Shown here in pieces: positions 6,031-7,181 of a stretch of 7,181 nt of DNA. The notes beneath the pieces were generated by a model. That model was not told the DNA's origin, did not search any database, and saw only the letters and a list, made by a program, of their open reading frames with translations. The stretch's first letter is position 1; every line of letters starts with the position of its first letter. The stretch is from an uncultured Eubacteriales bacterium (GTDB taxonomy: Bacteria > Bacillota > Clostridia > Christensenellales > CAG-138), in the NCBI GenBank assembly GCA_902768995.1, contig CACXNN010000114.1:1-7181 (forward strand). Direction: 5' to 3'. The translations under genes and the position numbers were made by a program.

Positions 6031-6113
6031 AAGCGGTTATCCCCTTACTCTTCTTAAAGTTCTTTTGGGCGACTTTTCTTACAAGAAAAGTCGCGAAGCT
6101 TCCAATCCTTCCA
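5962..6113. repeat. GCGAC double-hairpin intergenic element, copy B
   Basis: Hairpin 1 (5962-5996) has the same 15-bp arms as copy A, closed by an extra C5977-G5981 pair where copy A has T-A, so the pair changed while pairing was kept. The shared block CTTCTTAAAGTTCTTTTG is at 6050-6067. Hairpin 2 (6069-6094) is a perfect 12-bp palindrome, GCGACTTTTCTT/AAGAAAAGTCGC. The right end GCTTCCAATCCTTCC (6098-6112) sits against the permease stop at 6114. The left part overlaps the first codons of the lipoprotein gene and supplies its ATG (6028-6030), SD-like site and Lys/Arg-rich signal segment. The hairpins lack a T-tract on the operon strand, so they are not typical terminators. Confidence 0.82.
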
Positions 6114-7181
6114 CTATAAACTTCCCTCCGTCCCCGTGAAGTTGAAGCTGTAGCGGCGGATGGAGAGCTGCACCAGCAGGAACAGCAGCAGGATCAGGCC
6201 CCCGAAGATCATATAGGTGTCCCGGAGCCGGGGCAGCAGGTCGTAGCCGAAGTTGTGCATGTGGTAGGTGGCCTGGTTGAGGGGCGAGGCCCAGCCCACG
6301 ATCACGTTGGCCTTGTAGACGAGGTCGTCGGGCAGGTGCATCACGTCCTTGAAGAAGGCGGGGTTCAGGAGGAGGCCGAAGAGGGAGAAGCCGAAGGCCC
6401 CCACGATGCCCGCGCTGCGACCCTTCTGGAGCTTGCAGAGGAGCATGATGAGGCTCAGGACCAGGGTATAGAGGAGCATGAGCAGGAAGATGGTTTCGGC
6501 GCACTCATAGGGCCGGGACATCTCCAGGGTCTTCACCAGGGCCGGCAGGGCCACCGCCTTCCCCGCCCCGGAGTAGCCCAATATGGCGGCGGTCTCGGAC
6601 CACATGTTGCCGAGAAAGCTGTTCTGGGCACAGATCAGGGACGTGGCGGCGAAGATGAACAGCATATAGAGCAGGGTGGCGAGGGTCAGGTAAATGAGCT
6701 GTCCCCAGGCCCAGGTCCGCCGCCGCATGCGCACCAGATAGTAGGGGACGCCCGCCCCCAAAAAGGGCATGTCCACGAACAGCAGCACCAGCAGGAGGGA
6801 GATGAGCAGGATGGAGTTGGCGTCGCCGAAGGTCCACACGAAGGGCTCGAAGGCCTGCATGGCTGTGCCCATGTCGTAGGCGAAGGACGCCGCCTTGTCG
6901 GACAGCAGGAAGCACAGGATGAACGCCAGGGCGAAGGTGAGGTAGACGCGCATGTTCCCCCGCCACATGCGGAAGTTGTAGCGCACCACGGCCAGCACCT
7001 GCCGGAGCTCCCGGACCGGCCCGAAGCCCTTCCGGGGCCGGAAATCCCGCTTGGGGATACGAGGCGGCCGGGCGGCGAGGGAGGAAAAGGCTCGCCGCTG
7101 CCGCTTGTCGTCCCTGAGCTCGTTCTGGGCGGTCAGGAAGAATAGAAGCTGAAAGAGGATCACCAGGGAAAGGAGGGTCAG
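6114..7181 (-). CDS. ABC-2-type transporter permease (5' end outside window)
   Basis: A multi-pass membrane protein expected to form the channel for the ATPase encoded downstream. In the last 349 residues of the open frame, six membrane segments are visible at about 73-89, 117-138, 153-176, 222-244, 250-270 and 317-334, with basic loops such as RMRRRTWAWG (145-154). This spacing fits ABC-2 permeases. In such proteins the start is usually just before a segment like RYNFRMWRGNMRVYLTF (61-77). Here the frame stays open upstream to the window edge and encodes another hydrophobic stretch (LTLLSLVILFQLLFFLTA) and a 40-residue Arg/Lys-rich linker. No ATG with a good ribosome site is seen at the conserved position; GTG at 7163 and ATG at 6968 are weak choices. 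It is therefore treated as 5'-partial and may be fused to an upstream membrane protein. The stop lies against repeat copy B. Confidence 0.82.
   Translation of the reverse strand: MTLLSLVILFQLLFFLTAQNELRDDKRQRRAFSSLAARPPRIPKRDFRPRKGFGPVRELRQVLAVVRYNFRMWRGNMRVYLTFALAFILCFLLSDKAASFAYDMGTAMQAFEPFVWTFGDANSILLISLLLVLLFVDMPFLGAGVPYYLVRMRRRTWAWGQLIYLTLATLLYMLFIFAATSLICAQNSFLGNMWSETAAILGYSGAGKAVALPALVKTLEMSRPYECAETIFLLMLLYTLVLSLIMLLCKLQKGRSAGIVGAFGFSLFGLLLNPAFFKDVMHLPDDLVYKANVIVGWASPLNQATYHMHNFGYDLLPRLRDTYMIFGGLILLLFLLVQLSIRRYSFNFTGTEGSL

Noticed and set aside
5962..6094. Hairpins of the repeat element as rho-independent terminators
   Set aside because: On the operon strand neither hairpin is followed by a T-run, and the downstream genes appear to depend on the same transcript.

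Overview
The window is a GC-rich chromosomal segment that looks like a gut-type Firmicute of the Oscillospirales (Flavonifractor/Lawsonibacter-like). This is inferred from high GC with Clostridia-type Shine-Dalgarno sites, from the protein families present, and from the abundant hairpin repeats between genes. No rRNA, tRNA, transposase or CRISPR array is visible.

Layout, left to right. A rho-independent terminator (1-26) ends something upstream. A single plus-strand gene (113-859) encodes a phage-replisome-organizer-like protein with no phage neighbours. It converges, with one base between stop codons, on a minus-strand biotin-protein ligase gene without the usual DNA-binding domain (861-1664). 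Next is a 220-bp gene-free stretch (1689-1910) built of about ten small hairpins with different stems, separated by a fixed hexamer that reads CATCAC in the left half and GTGATG in the right half. From 1940 to the right edge all genes lie on the minus strand and form one operon-like block. In order of transcription they are an ABC-2-type permease (5' end outside the window), a DUF6034-like lipoprotein, an ABC ATPase, and a large secreted, C-terminally membrane-anchored protein with an SH3-like domain, a Pro/Thr-rich linker and two CARDB-like domains. The last two overlap by 4 bp (ATGA). Together they look like an ABC-2 transport or envelope complex with two surface subunits. The substrate cannot be read from the sequence.

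The two gaps inside this block (4446-4703 and 5962-6113) are filled by copies of one repeat element. It is bounded by two strong hairpins sharing GCGACTTTT and ends in CAATCCTTCC against the stop codon of the preceding gene. In copy B the element supplies the start codon, a weak ribosome site and the basic signal-peptide segment of the lipoprotein. In copy A it sits just ahead of an ABC ATPase gene that lacks the N-terminal ~25-30 residues of its family. The lipoprotein gene also appears frameshifted near its 3' end by one extra base in a four-base homopolymer (4779-4782): removing it restores a family-like C-terminus ending exactly at the element boundary. The main interest here is the two structured repeat families and how they intrude on gene ends, plus a possibly damaged or remodelled transporter.
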